This document shows, piece after piece, positions 44,165 to 53,082 of a stretch of DNA of 64,000 bases. Below the pieces are notes generated by a model that saw only the letters and a list, made by a program, of their open reading frames with translations, made no database searches and was not told the DNA's origin. The stretch spans positions 1 to 64,000 of the forward strand of contig JAGHZQ010000099.1 in the NCBI GenBank assembly GCA_017746715.1. Reading direction: 5' to 3'. Made by a program: the position numbers and the translations under genes. How positions within the stretch are numbered: position 1 is the first letter of the stretch; every line of letters starts with the position of its first letter. This DNA is from Cyanobacteria bacterium SBLK (GTDB lineage Bacteria; Cyanobacteriota; Cyanobacteriia; Cyanobacteriales; Spirulinaceae).

Positions 44165-45877
44165 TTAGAGTGAGAGGCGATCGCTTGATTTTTCAATTCT
44201 TGCTTTGGTTTCTTTAATCGACTTTGACTGGCATTTTTTAACTCTTGTTAAACTAACATCCTGACGAGTCACTGTATAAACAAAATCGCGCTCCGAGCAG
44301 ATTTTTGTTTGCCAGTTAAAGCGTGGAGGAGCAAGATAATAAAAATCTGATTCCTCTGGATGAAGGTCTTCAAAATTCTGTTCGAGGTTGGTTATTGTCA
44401 AGCGAGATTCGGCAAAAGGTTTCACTAAACCGTGCATCCATGGAGCCGGTACAACAACAACAGTATCCTTTTTAACATTTTCATTGAGCCATTCTATTCC
44501 TTTTCTCATACTCAATCCCCAATACTCGGTTTCGTACTGATTTTGAGCAGCTTTTAATCCTCCAGAAACTCGGTTAAAATAAATGTATTCGTAAGGATGT
44601 AGCGTTACCATATCAAAAATCACGATCGCAACACAAAGCAAAGTTCCTGCAACTAAAGCACGTTTAAATTTTAATTGAGAAATTTGCTGATAACTCCAAA
44701 TCAACCCAACACTTGCAATCACTGCAATTCCGGGGAGGACAAAAAGAAAGTGCCTGATCCCATCATAAATTGTAGAACCTTTGACAATAGCAATCGCAGG
44801 TAAAGTAAACATTTGCAAGATCAGTAAAAGACTGTAGGCTTTTTGGCGATCGCGAAATTGAGAATAAGTTCGAACCAAACCTATTAATCCTAATAAAAAA
44901 TAGACGAGAATAATGATTGGAGTCGTAATGAGAAACCAAGTGGGAAGATAATCCCAAGGTAGCTCTGATGCTTTAATCTGTTCGCCTTTAAATAGAACAG
45001 TTCCTGCCCATTCATGTTGAGAAAAATATTGAATTGCGTCCCAAAACCACTGGAAAGGATTTGACCAAGATGAAGGAGAAAAGCAAAAAACTGTCAGTCC
45101 CCAACTAATAGTCATTAAACTGTAATGAATGAAATAAGATAGCAACGATCGTCCGATATTTTTTCTCGGAATCAGTAGAAGCGAAGTCAAACCCAAAAAG
45201 CCAAGTATTATAAATCCACCAATGCGAATACCACTGAGCAAACCCACTAAAATACCATAACTAATTGCCCAAATTGTTTTTCGCTTAATCTTCCAAAAAT
45301 ATAGGGGACTAGAGTTTTTTTTGAGTTCTCCAACAACGTATGCTCCTAAATAAATACAAAGAGTAAATAAAGCTGCAAAAGGAATATCTTTTGGATTAAA
45401 GAAACTATGACCCCAAAATCGAGGCAAGCAAACCAGAACTAGAGGAGGCAACCAAGCCCATTTTTTTTGATATAAAAGTGAAATTCCACCAGCAACTGAA
45501 ATATAGGTAATTAGAGAAATTAAGAAAGTAAATGTATGCTTTGTCAAGTAACGATTGTAGGTTAGAACCTCAGATTCAACATAGGGTTCTCCTAATAAAG
45601 GAGCAAAGGAATAATTCTTAATCCAGTATTGAATTTGAAAAAAAAGTTCGGCTATGCTATTGAAGACGATTCCATGAAAGCGAGAATCTCCTGGCATTGG
45701 TTTTCCTTGCTGAATGAATTCCCAATTCCATCTGAGTATTAACATATGATTGTATTCGTCTATTGACAGGCCGTAATGATTAACCACGGACAAACCAATG
45801 AGCGTGATGATGGCTAATACTATTGCGAATCTGGTGCGATCGCGATGAAAAAGATTTAGAATTTGACTAAATTTCAT
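44165..45877 (-). CDS. GT39-like membrane glycosyltransferase
   Basis: Protein of 570 aa with about ten hydrophobic segments. LSIDEYNHML after the first helix has the acidic pair used in GT-C enzymes, and PRFWGHSFFNPKDIPFAALFTL is a second family loop. A C-terminal soluble domain follows the last helix. The GT39 fold transfers a sugar from a polyprenyl-phosphate to an exported acceptor. It follows the PEP-synthase-like gene by 65 nt on the same strand and could be part of the same pathway as UbiA. Confidence 0.72.
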   Translation of the reverse strand: MKFSQILNLFHRDRTRFAIVLAIITLIGLSVVNHYGLSIDEYNHMLILRWNWEFIQQGKPMPGDSRFHGIVFNSIAELFFQIQYWIKNYSFAPLLGEPYVESEVLTYNRYLTKHTFTFLISLITYISVAGGISLLYQKKWAWLPPLVLVCLPRFWGHSFFNPKDIPFAALFTLCIYLGAYVVGELKKNSSPLYFWKIKRKTIWAISYGILVGLLSGIRIGGFIILGFLGLTSLLLIPRKNIGRSLLSYFIHYSLMTISWGLTVFCFSPSSWSNPFQWFWDAIQYFSQHEWAGTVLFKGEQIKASELPWDYLPTWFLITTPIIILVYFLLGLIGLVRTYSQFRDRQKAYSLLLILQMFTLPAIAIVKGSTIYDGIRHFLFVLPGIAVIASVGLIWSYQQISQLKFKRALVAGTLLCVAIVIFDMVTLHPYEYIYFNRVSGGLKAAQNQYETEYWGLSMRKGIEWLNENVKKDTVVVVPAPWMHGLVKPFAESRLTITNLEQNFEDLHPEESDFYYLAPPRFNWQTKICSERDFVYTVTRQDVSLTRVKKCQSKSIKETKARIEKSSDRLSL

Positions 45878-45942
45878 ATTAATTTTGTTTTTTGTGAGTG
45901 TATTTTGATAATATCAGACTATGTATGGATTGGGCTGGAAAA

Positions 45943-48750
45943 TTATAATTCATCTTTAAATTTATAAATTTCCCCCGTACTGCCATCAAATTCAACGCGA
46001 TCGCCATCTTTTAACCACTTTGTCACTCCCGGAATAGAAACAATTGCGGGAATGCCCAACTCTCGCGAAACAATGGCAGCATGGGATAAAACGCTACCTC
46101 GTTCCACTAATATTCCTGCAGCCGCAGGAAAAAGCAAAATCCAACCGGGATCGGTACGCTCTGCTACTAAAATCGTACCCGGTTGTAACGTTAAAGCATT
46201 ATGGCGATCGAGAACTTGTTGGGGGTTTTCAATAACTCGTATCGTCCCGCGCACAATACCCGGAGAACAGCCGATTCCCTGCTGAAAATCCTCTGAAGAA
46301 GTAGGGGAAAAAAGTCGTTCTAAAGGTTGTCCTTTTTGGTAAGGAATCCCATAAGTTTCAAAGCGATCGCTCGGCTGTTTTCCTTCTCGATAGCCTTCAA
46401 ATTCAGCCTTACGAACTGCCACCAACCCTTTTAAATTCGTACAGGTTGCCGTACCTTCTACCATTCGCATAATTTCTTCAACTTCGAGGTAAAATATATC
46501 TTCGGGCTGCTCTAAAAAATCCGCCACAAAAAAGCACCGTCCCAACGCTAAAAAAACCTGCCTTGCTCGTCCAAAAACCCGCGTTCTTTCAAAGCGCAAA
46601 TTTTCGCGATCGCGCACCCGTTTCCGTGCATTTTTCAACACCCAATGAAAAACCAATCGCCGCAAAGGATGCGATCTCAAAGAACGACGGATTTTTAACA
46701 GTGTTGGGTTTGGATTTTGAGTTTCCCCTCTTGTTCCCCCTCTCTTGTTCTCCCTCTCTTGGGAGGAGTTAAGGGGGTGGGTTTGGGTCGAAGGTTGAGG
46801 AGAAGATTTTGCGAGAATGCCGATCGCTCGCAATAAAGGTAAAGGATTATCCGCGAGAGTGGGACTTTCTAATTTGAGTTCATCCAAACAGCGATCGCTA
46901 AATTTAGCCAAGTAATCTCGATATCGCGATCGAAACTCTGGCATTGTCTCTATTGCCTCTAAAATCGCCTCTAGGCTACCCTGACAGAGAACTTTGACAA
47001 ATGATTCGTTTGGAGAAGCGATCGCTGCCATTTTCCGCATTCTCCTTGCAGGTTCCGCACTAATAATCTTACCCTGTCCCGCCAGTAAATCATGTTGCAT
47101 CGTCCCCGTTTCATCCTCGCACCATTTTGTCGTTAATTGACGCAATACCCCATAAAAAATCATGGCAAAAAAATCATTAATTAAAGGTGCATCCCAATGG
47201 GTTAATAATTCCCCTTCAATCCGGCGATAATAGGCAACCAGTTCATTAGCATTGTTGTGGGTTGCTTGCACTGAGCGAAGCCGAAGTGTGGGTTGTGGGT
47301 TATTTGTTGTTGGCTGTCGATCTTTTCCCCCCTTACCAAGGGGGGATTCACTGATGATTGTTACATCCAGTCTTTTGTAAAACCTGCGAATCTTATAAGG
47401 AAGAAGAACATAATTTTTAATCAACCCGATCGCGGTGATGAAAATTCGCCAGCTATCTTGCAAGCGATCGCGCCAACTGCTTTGCTGTAATTCTCGTACA
47501 ATCTCCTCGGGTAGAGATTCTTTCACCCCCATCATCTGTTCCATAAACTGGCGATTGAGGCGAAATCCGGGCAGTAAAGCGAGAACGCGATACCAATTCA
47601 ATAAATTATAATAAATTCTCCCTTGAATAAAACCCAACATATTCCGAAAAACGCGCTCGTTTTGCGCTATGATTTGAGGAGAAACCCCCAATAAAAAACA
47701 AAATTGCTGATAAACTTCCGTATAAGCGCGACGAGCAAAAGAAAAGGTAAGCGGTGTCGTCACGCCATTGTAACTTTCGGCAATATTGCTATTATCCCAA
47801 AGATTATAAGTTCCTGTCGGTCGAGCGATTTGTGGGAGGGCGGTAATGGGACGAGATTGGAGGATATATAAGCGATCGCCAATAATTGCCCATTCAATAT
47901 CTTGAGGACTGCCAAAGGTTTGATTGCAGCGTAGAACCAACTTGGCAATTTCTCGAATCTGTTCGGTCGTTAAACTGGATTTTTTGCTTAAAGTTGCTGG
48001 AATTTCTGCGATTGCGATTCCTGTTTCCAAGCTAGATTTAAGTTGGTGTTTCTTCTCTTTTTTAGCAATTTGACGCTGAACGATTTTACCCTGACGATCT
48101 AAATAAAAAGTATCGGCATTACTTTCTCCCGATACCAAAGAAGTTCCCAAACCATACACGGAACTAATAACAATTATATTTCGCCGTCCCGTCACCGGAT
48201 CTGCTCCGAAAGCAACTCCCGAAATCGCAGGATCGATCGCTTGCTGAATTAATATTGCAGGAGGAGAAGAAATGGGCAACAATCCTCGATTTTTGCGATA
48301 ATCGATCGCATTTTCGCTAAAAGCAGAACGCCAAACCCGAATGATATTGTCCCCCAAATCTTCCACGGGAACGCCTAAAATGGTCTTTAATTGCCCTGCA
48401 AAAGAAGCATTCGGACTATCTTCCTCTACAGCAGAAGATCTAACGGCAAATCGTCCCCCGTAAGGAAAGCGATCGGCTAAATTTTGCAATAATTCTAGTT
48501 GCACTCGTTCGCTGAGTTGCAAATTATTTAAAAGTGCTACAATATCGCTAAATCCTGCATTTCTATCTTGACATAAATCTCGATAGAGGCGATAGCCTGG
48601 CGACGATAAACTCTCTGTAAATGCTTCGGGGGTGAGGATAAAACCGGGTGGGGTAAGAAAACTTTTTTGTTGGAGATGAGCGATCGCGCATCCCTTACTC
48701 CCCATCGTGGATTTTTGGGGTTTATCCTGCAAGGAAACGATATACCTCAT
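45943..48750 (-). CDS. PEP-synthase-like phosphotransferase (PPDK_N + PEP-mobile domain)
   Basis: Protein of 935 aa from the ATG at 48750 (a GTG at 48774 is in frame). The ATP-grasp domain (about 1-320) has VSLQDKPQKSTMGSKGCAIAHL, GGRFAVRSSAVEEDSPNASFAGQ and IEWAIIGDRLYILQSRPITA. The C-terminal phosphohistidine domain has His890 in GSVLSHAAIVSRELGIPAI. The middle (about 330-840) is not the PEP/pyruvate TIM barrel, so this resembles rifampin phosphotransferase and related dikinases that move the beta-phosphate of ATP to a third substrate. Two repeat elements lie in frame within the middle region. It overlaps UbiA by 29 nt. Confidence 0.82.
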   Translation of the reverse strand: MRYIVSLQDKPQKSTMGSKGCAIAHLQQKSFLTPPGFILTPEAFTESLSSPGYRLYRDLCQDRNAGFSDIVALLNNLQLSERVQLELLQNLADRFPYGGRFAVRSSAVEEDSPNASFAGQLKTILGVPVEDLGDNIIRVWRSAFSENAIDYRKNRGLLPISSPPAILIQQAIDPAISGVAFGADPVTGRRNIIVISSVYGLGTSLVSGESNADTFYLDRQGKIVQRQIAKKEKKHQLKSSLETGIAIAEIPATLSKKSSLTTEQIREIAKLVLRCNQTFGSPQDIEWAIIGDRLYILQSRPITALPQIARPTGTYNLWDNSNIAESYNGVTTPLTFSFARRAYTEVYQQFCFLLGVSPQIIAQNERVFRNMLGFIQGRIYYNLLNWYRVLALLPGFRLNRQFMEQMMGVKESLPEEIVRELQQSSWRDRLQDSWRIFITAIGLIKNYVLLPYKIRRFYKRLDVTIISESPLGKGGKDRQPTTNNPQPTLRLRSVQATHNNANELVAYYRRIEGELLTHWDAPLINDFFAMIFYGVLRQLTTKWCEDETGTMQHDLLAGQGKIISAEPARRMRKMAAIASPNESFVKVLCQGSLEAILEAIETMPEFRSRYRDYLAKFSDRCLDELKLESPTLADNPLPLLRAIGILAKSSPQPSTQTHPLNSSQERENKRGGTRGETQNPNPTLLKIRRSLRSHPLRRLVFHWVLKNARKRVRDRENLRFERTRVFGRARQVFLALGRCFFVADFLEQPEDIFYLEVEEIMRMVEGTATCTNLKGLVAVRKAEFEGYREGKQPSDRFETYGIPYQKGQPLERLFSPTSSEDFQQGIGCSPGIVRGTIRVIENPQQVLDRHNALTLQPGTILVAERTDPGWILLFPAAAGILVERGSVLSHAAIVSRELGIPAIVSIPGVTKWLKDGDRVEFDGSTGEIYKFKDEL
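46706..46800. repeat. Interspersed repeat in frame inside the PEP-synthase-like gene
   Basis: The region encodes PQPSTQTHPLNSSQERENKR and the following GGTRGETQNPNP. Its DNA carries the CCCTCTCTTGGGAGG and GGGGGTGGGTTTGGG words also found at 31204 and 55450 in spacers. The frame stays open through it. Confidence 0.7.
47252..47350. repeat. Second in-frame repeat inside the PEP-synthase-like gene
   Basis: The region encodes SPLGKGGKDRQPTTNNPQPT and the following LRLRSVQATHNN. The DNA contains GTTGTGGGTT/TTGTTGTTGG repeats, a CACTGAGCGAAGCCGAAGTG inverted repeat and CCCCCCTTACCAAGGGGGG. The frame stays open. Confidence 0.7.
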
Positions 48751-49648
48751 AGTGGAGGAAAAAAGGAACGACACCCAAACTCAAATAGATCGATAATGTC
48801 CATAATCCAGACATTGCATCGATTAATTTTGCGCCTTTGCGGGTGGGACGGTTAAAGAAAACATATGCAATCAAACTCACTCCCATTCCCAAGACAAACA
48901 GTAAAAATCCAAAAGGACGAGAAAAACCAATTTGTTCTGCGGCAAAATAAGAAGTAATCGAACTTAACAGAACGACAAAACACCAAACTAAAACGGCATT
49001 ATCTCGCCCCCATAAAACGCTATAGGTTTCTACTCCTACTTCTTCATCTTGAGGAGCGCGAATTTTTCGCCCGATTTCAATCACCAAACCCGTACTGCTA
49101 CTGGCAACAAGCAACCAAAATATTTCTACCGGCATCGATTCCCCAGCAACTAACCAATCGCAGGCACTTCCATATAAACAAATAAGGGGTATAATTAAAT
49201 TGTGGCTGACTAAGTACAAAACGGGTTGAGTTTTGAGTAAAGATTTCAGAAAAAACTCTTGACTCATTAACAGCATATAAATCCAAACAAATCCCAAGAC
49301 AATTGCTAAATCGATACTTAAAGAATAAGCAAGATATAATTGTACTACTGCGCTGAAGATACCGACAATCCCCAATTCTTTGAGATCGATTAACCCTCGA
49401 GGAACCGGACGATAAGGACGATAGCGGCGATCGTCGTCATAATCTTTAAATTCATCAATAATTCTCAGTTGTAAAAAGAATAAAAATAAAGTCAAAAAAG
49501 CAACGAGAATCGATCTCGAATTGGGTGCGCGATCGCGTAACAACGCCGAATAAAAAACCGTTGCGCTACTAAAAACAAGAATCAACATCCCATGCTGAAG
49601 AATGGGAAAGCGCTCTTGTTGATAAATCCACCATCGTTTTAGCATCAT
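48722..49648 (-). CDS. UbiA-family prenyltransferase
   Basis: A 308-aa integral membrane protein with about eight helices. LRIIDEFKDYDDDRRYRPYRPVPRGLI (about residues 61-87) is the first Asp-rich motif that binds prenyl diphosphate through Mg2+. The second motif is weaker (RKIRAPQDEEVGVETYS, about 198-214). The enzyme joins a polyprenyl chain to an aromatic or other acceptor. Its neighbours are not quinone or chlorophyll genes, so the acceptor is unknown. It starts 8 nt after the small membrane protein gene. Confidence 0.88.
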   Translation of the reverse strand: MMLKRWWIYQQERFPILQHGMLILVFSSATVFYSALLRDRAPNSRSILVAFLTLFLFFLQLRIIDEFKDYDDDRRYRPYRPVPRGLIDLKELGIVGIFSAVVQLYLAYSLSIDLAIVLGFVWIYMLLMSQEFFLKSLLKTQPVLYLVSHNLIIPLICLYGSACDWLVAGESMPVEIFWLLVASSSTGLVIEIGRKIRAPQDEEVGVETYSVLWGRDNAVLVWCFVVLLSSITSYFAAEQIGFSRPFGFLLFVLGMGVSLIAYVFFNRPTRKGAKLIDAMSGLWTLSIYLSLGVVPFFLHYEVYRFLAG

Positions 49649-49656
49649 GTGTCAGG

Positions 49657-50052
49657 TTATCCCGCATTCTCGCTGGCGACTTGTCGTGCGTCTGCAATTT
49701 CTGCATCGCTCCATCCTTCAACTCGCAAGCGAGTGCTAATTTGACTGTCGCTGAATCCTTTACTCTTAGCTAGTTTAATATAATTTAGCAATGCTTGTTG
49801 ATTTGGGTCTTTGGTTGGCGCGGACGTATCCCCAGAGGAGTTAGAATCGGTTGGAGATTTGACGATCGCCCGAAAAATAGCGAAGGTTATCCAGCCCACC
49901 AGCCACCAGAGGGGAATCCACATTACCAGACTAACACCTGCGGTGCAAAGAATCGAGAAAATGAGAATCGACATCGCATTATTAATGCCGTTAACGCACA
50001 AAAATCCGAAGGTGACGATAAAACCGACGGCAACTTTGGGTAAGAAAGTCAT
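49657..50052 (-). CDS. Small membrane protein with C-terminal helical motif
   Basis: Protein of 131 aa. Two hydrophobic segments (about residues 7-30 and 36-62) are followed by a Ser/Thr/Asp linker and then LLNYIKLAKSKGFSDSQISTRLRVEGWSDAEIADA, a helix-pair motif seen at the ends of various bacterial and archaeal membrane proteins. The start overlaps the previous stop as ATGA, so the two are translationally coupled. Function unknown. Confidence 0.7.
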   Translation of the reverse strand: MTFLPKVAVGFIVTFGFLCVNGINNAMSILIFSILCTAGVSLVMWIPLWWLVGWITFAIFRAIVKSPTDSNSSGDTSAPTKDPNQQALLNYIKLAKSKGFSDSQISTRLRVEGWSDAEIADARQVASENAG

Positions 50053-51065
50053 AAGCGATTATCCAAAATAATTTCCCAATAGCGAATAAAAGTAATAATT
50101 AATGCCATATAGCAAGGAATGGCAAAAGCAATCTCGATGGGAACTCCCGTAACGGGCATTTCTATTCCAATAAAACTATGTAAGGCACTTTCCCCATAAA
50201 CCCGATAGCCATTGACAATTAACCACGATTCTAACGGCAAAGCGATCGCGCCAGTAATCCCCAAGACAATTAAAAAGCGATAGAAAAGAGGCAAATGTAA
50301 AAAGAATTTTTCCCCAATAATGGCAGCAATACCAATAATGAATACCCAGAGTCCCGTGAGGAGAAAGCTAATATCAAAGAATAAATACGACCATTCGGGG
50401 AAATTTTCGTTATTCACCATCGGCTGTATCATTACCTCGAACATAAACACGGCAATAAAGGCGATCGATAAACTTCGCAACCATTTGCGCTGCTTGCTGG
50501 GAATTAAAGGTTCTTCATCGAGGGCAAATTCCCAGTATTTATAAAAGCTAATAACTAACCCCGTAAAAACTGGCGTATAGTAAAAAACTTCAATAATAGG
50601 AACGCCAAAAATAAAAATTCCTGTCATATCTGCCAAAACTTCTGGGGCATAACTGCGAATGCCTAAATTAACGACGATCGCTTCTAAGAAAGTCACGGAA
50701 ACTGTCAGAATTCCCAAATAAACAAGAAATCTTTGACCTGCTTTCCATTCTACCAGCAGGCGATCGATGAGAAGGGTAACGGCTAAAATTAATCCCGTCC
50801 AACCTACCGTTAAAATCCAACTGACATCGAGATATAAATAAGCCCATCTACCCAAACGATAATTGTGCCACATAGGAGCGGTAAAGAGTTCAAAAATCAG
50901 AACTCCGATCGCCATAATCAAAAATCGAGGTAAAATCTTATCTTTGATTTTGCTAAGAAAAAAAATAGCTATTCCCGAACCGACAAGTATCGCGATTTCA
51001 AACAGAATAATCGAGACCGTCGGCGATTTATCAAACGTACAATGTGCTAGAACTGGATAGAACAT
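50049..51065 (-). CDS. Membrane protein made of two similar halves; remotely lycopene-cyclase-domain-like
   Basis: Protein of 338 aa with about ten membrane segments. The first half (about 55-190) and second half (about 205-335) align: LIFELFTAPMWHNYR with FMFEVMIQPMVNNEN, WAYLYLDVSWILTVGW with WSYLFFDISFLLTGLW, FGVPIIEVFYYTP with TGVPIEIAFAIPC, and FYKYWEFALD with FIRYWEIILD. The PxxE-containing helices recall the CrtYc/CrtYd lycopene cyclase domain, but the similarity is weak. It sits in an operon with UbiA and a radical SAM gene. Confidence 0.72.
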   Translation of the reverse strand: MFYPVLAHCTFDKSPTVSIILFEIAILVGSGIAIFFLSKIKDKILPRFLIMAIGVLIFELFTAPMWHNYRLGRWAYLYLDVSWILTVGWTGLILAVTLLIDRLLVEWKAGQRFLVYLGILTVSVTFLEAIVVNLGIRSYAPEVLADMTGIFIFGVPIIEVFYYTPVFTGLVISFYKYWEFALDEEPLIPSKQRKWLRSLSIAFIAVFMFEVMIQPMVNNENFPEWSYLFFDISFLLTGLWVFIIGIAAIIGEKFFLHLPLFYRFLIVLGITGAIALPLESWLIVNGYRVYGESALHSFIGIEMPVTGVPIEIAFAIPCYMALIITFIRYWEIILDNRL

Positions 51066-51098
51066 TTTTTGTATTTTTTATTTGTTGTTTGTCTATTC

Positions 51099-52223
51099 TT
51101 AATTCTTCACTAAAAACTCAGAACTTTTCACCTTACATCCTCCCCATTTGGCTTGACAAAATTCGGGTAATGTTGTTAGCCTTTCCCAAATTTTCCAGAG
51201 AGGTTCTTCTAAAATATTGCCAAATTTACGGTGATTGAAATCGCAAGACATAATATCGCCATAAGGAGAAACATAAAAATAACTGGTGCCGCAAGAACAA
51301 CCGACGCTGCGATGACTGGTAAAGTAAGCAAAGAAAACAATGCCGGGATACTTGTCATTTTGATTGTATCGTTTTACCGATCGCATCATTTCTTCAACCC
51401 ATTCGGGATTATCGACAAGATCCATCCGGTTTTGATATCTTCCTGTTGGCAAAGCATCAAAAACTAAGACTTCGTGTGCGCCAATTTCTTTAGCAAGTCG
51501 GGTAATATTTTGTAATTCCCCTGCTTGATAGGATTCGGGGGTCATTGTTGTAGAAATGCCTACAGAAAAGCCAAGGCGCTTTGCTTTTTCTATACCAGCG
51601 ATTGCGCGCTCGAAAAGTCCTTGTTTTTGGCGAAAATCATCGTGTTTTTCGCGATCGCTAGAATCAAGGCTAACATAAATACTATCCAAATGAGATTGCT
51701 TTAATTCTTTAGCACGATCTTGTAAATGCCAGCCATTGGTAAACAAAACCGTAGTTGAGAGATCTTTATCAACACCATTTAATATATCGCCTAAGTCTTC
51801 TCGTTGTAAGGGTTCGCCCCCTACAATATTAACAACAGAAACGCCAAGTTCTTGAGCATCTTGAATGAGTTTTTTTGCTTGCGGTAAGGTTAAGATTTCT
51901 CGTCCTTGTTCATCTACTCCCTCAAAAAAACTGCAATGTTGACAAGTGGCATTGCAAACATCATTAATGGCAAAACTCATTAAGTTAGGGAGATTTTTAT
52001 TTTGGATGGTACGATATAAGGCACGGGCGATAAAATGGGCGGCAGGTTTACTAAATAAGGCAGGAGTAGAGAGAGAATAGACAGGATAACCATTGCGAAA
52101 ATGAATAATTTTATTGTGATTGAGATAAATTTTATAAAGTGTTTCTACAAAATCTGCACTGTAGTCTAAGGCTCTCGTAGCGAGAAACCATTTTAAGCGA
52201 AGTGAATTAAACAAGGAGTGCAT
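51099..52223 (-). CDS. Radical SAM protein
   Basis: Protein of 374 aa. The cluster-binding motif is Cys90, Cys94 and Cys97 in NDVCNATCQHCSF. VNIVGGEPLQRED is the SAM-contact GGEP motif. The C-terminal part has SVGCSCGTSYFYVSPYGDIMSCDFN and later FCQAKWGGCKV, a SPASM/twitch-like set of Cys that probably binds an auxiliary 4Fe-4S cluster. Such enzymes modify peptides, lipids or sugars. It is the first gene of the block ending with the PEP-synthase-like gene. Confidence 0.88.
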   Translation of the reverse strand: MHSLFNSLRLKWFLATRALDYSADFVETLYKIYLNHNKIIHFRNGYPVYSLSTPALFSKPAAHFIARALYRTIQNKNLPNLMSFAINDVCNATCQHCSFFEGVDEQGREILTLPQAKKLIQDAQELGVSVVNIVGGEPLQREDLGDILNGVDKDLSTTVLFTNGWHLQDRAKELKQSHLDSIYVSLDSSDREKHDDFRQKQGLFERAIAGIEKAKRLGFSVGISTTMTPESYQAGELQNITRLAKEIGAHEVLVFDALPTGRYQNRMDLVDNPEWVEEMMRSVKRYNQNDKYPGIVFFAYFTSHRSVGCSCGTSYFYVSPYGDIMSCDFNHRKFGNILEEPLWKIWERLTTLPEFCQAKWGGCKVKSSEFLVKN

Positions 52224-52415
52224 AAAAAGATTGAGAAAAAAGTTAATCTATTGTTTTATTTCGTTCTTGATATTAGCGAAATTCTCTCATCCTGAGATTA
52301 ATTTTTATTGCGTTTTGTAAGATTTTGTTACAGGAAAAATGTATCTTAAGAAATTTTTGCGATCTCATTAATGTATAACAAAACAAACCCCCGAGCAGAT
52401 TAAGGAAAATCTGGA

Positions 52416-52445
52416 GGTAGAGATAAGGCATTCCTTGTCTCTACC
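52416..52445. repeat. 13-bp hairpin repeat (GGTAGAGATAAGG...)
   Basis: GGTAGAGATAAGG (52416-52428) pairs with CCTTGTCTCTACC (52433-52445) with one G-T wobble around the loop CATT. It resembles the GTAGAGACAAGG palindromes dispersed in many cyanobacterial genomes. The rest of 52224-52495 is AT-rich and gene-free. Confidence 0.65.
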
Positions 52446-52495
52446 AAGCTTCAGAATCGGGTGAATGTAGTTTGTCATAATTGGATGACGATCGC

Positions 52496-52876
52496 TCAGT
52501 CTTTACCCAATTCCGTTAAAATTTGCTGACAATAGCCAATTAAACGCTCGATTTTTGCCAAACAGTTAGCCTTACGCTGTTGTCGGGTTGCCGCTTGACG
52601 AGAAGATTGTAAAAAAATAATATCGGTTTGCAACAAACGGAGCATTTTATGAGTCTCTGTCTGCAACGATCTCCAGAGATAAGAACCATCGAGGTCATTT
52701 TTCTCGTCATTCTCTGCTTCTAAAGTTAGAATTTTTTCTCGATACATTTGTTCTATTTTAGCAAATTTTTCCGAGATTTCCCTGCCGAAATCAGCAGAAG
52801 ATTCGATCGCTGCTTGAAAATCCAGAAGACTCTCGAGCAAAATTCCATAATAAGAATCAAGGGATTGCACTTCCAT
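52496..52876 (-). CDS. PatD-like heterocyst frequency control protein (tentative)
   Basis: A 126-aa soluble, helical protein. The C-terminal LRLLQTDIIFLQSSRQAATRQQR...RLIGYCQQIL resembles, from memory, the pattern of PatD proteins, which tune heterocyst frequency in Anabaena. The N-terminal half is poorly conserved. It starts with ATG at 52876 and is divergent from the RelA/SpoT gene. It fits a genome that also has hetR, but the match is from memory only. Confidence 0.5.
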   Translation of the reverse strand: MEVQSLDSYYGILLESLLDFQAAIESSADFGREISEKFAKIEQMYREKILTLEAENDEKNDLDGSYLWRSLQTETHKMLRLLQTDIIFLQSSRQAATRQQRKANCLAKIERLIGYCQQILTELGKD

Positions 52877-53082
52877 ATACAGTTACGGTAAGATAAACTT
52901 CTCTTAAATAAAAAACAACTTCAGGGTACTCTTTGGGATTAGCCGTTTGCGATTGCTCTTCTCTTGAAAACTCAATCTGCAAATATCTCTTTATCTTCAT
53001 TTTCTTCTTAGATTTCGCGCTAGCAAGTGACCGACTTGCAATTTGTTTGCATTCCATTTCCCCCTCTAACCCTTAAAATCTT

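Noticed and set aside
52857..53057. 66-codon minus-strand frame upstream of the PatD-like gene
   Set aside because: Overlaps the start of the PatD-like gene and reads like spacer; a short real peptide cannot be excluded but is not supported.
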